A stretch of DNA of 6,053 bases from Acidobacteriota bacterium (GTDB taxonomy: Bacteria > Acidobacteriota > Thermoanaerobaculia > Multivoradales > JAHEKO01), in the NCBI GenBank assembly GCA_029863825.1, contig JAOTUP010000143.1, positions 1 through 6,053 of the forward strand. The letters are read 5' to 3'. This document shows positions 6,036-6,053 of this stretch, in pieces. Position numbers and translations under genes: made by a program. Each line of letters starts with the position of its first letter. Position 1 is the first letter of the stretch. Below the pieces are notes generated by a model. It had not been told where the DNA came from, searched no databases, and saw nothing but the letters and a program-made list of their open reading frames with translations.

Positions 6036-6053
6036 TCAATCTCTTATTTTCAG

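Noticed and set aside
1..6053. CRISPR array, insertion sequence or toxin-antitoxin pair
   Set aside because: No spaced direct repeats, transposase motifs or paired small toxin-antitoxin-like genes were found on either strand.

Overview
The window is GC-rich and bacterial in layout: Shine-Dalgarno sequences, a two-gene operon, an intrinsic terminator and a tRNA gene with an encoded CCA. No gene fixes the lineage. The combination of a periplasmic FG-GAP/ASPIC-UnbV (CRTAC1-like) protein with a TPR tail, a membrane-anchored multihaem cytochrome and a Fam20/HipA-like atypical kinase suggests a high-GC respiratory bacterium, perhaps Acidobacteriota or a related group. That placement is inference from family distribution, not a direct observation.

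Region by region. (1) Positions 1-629, plus strand: the 3' end of a gene for an atypical protein-kinase-fold protein; its start lies outside the window. (2) Positions 630-1037: an intergenic stretch with what looks like an independent small transcription unit: a sigma70-type promoter (714-743), a very strong ribosome-binding site with a 23-codon ORF (776-847), several hairpins built from repeated GAGTC/GACTC segments, and a textbook intrinsic terminator (933-960). It could be a small protein gene, a regulatory RNA, or both. (3) Positions 1038-5720, minus strand: a two-gene operon. The promoter-proximal gene (3618-5720) encodes a 700-residue membrane protein with five transmembrane helices carrying cytochrome-b-like histidines, fused to a periplasmic domain with five c-type haem motifs. 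Nine bases downstream starts an 856-residue membrane-anchored protein with seven calcium-loop FG-GAP repeats, an ASPIC/UnbV domain and TPR repeats (1038-3608). (4) Positions 5721-5959: a divergent intergenic region holding an inverted repeat and putative promoters in both directions. (5) Positions 5960-6035, plus strand: tRNA-Thr(CGU).

How the parts may work together: the cytochrome has the architecture expected for moving electrons between the membrane quinone pool and a periplasmic partner. The CRTAC1-like protein is predicted to sit on the same side of the membrane and could be an assembly, scaffold or substrate-binding partner. The redox partner and substrate cannot be read from the sequence. 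The kinase-like gene and the small transcription unit point toward the 3' end of the operon and show no evident functional tie to it.
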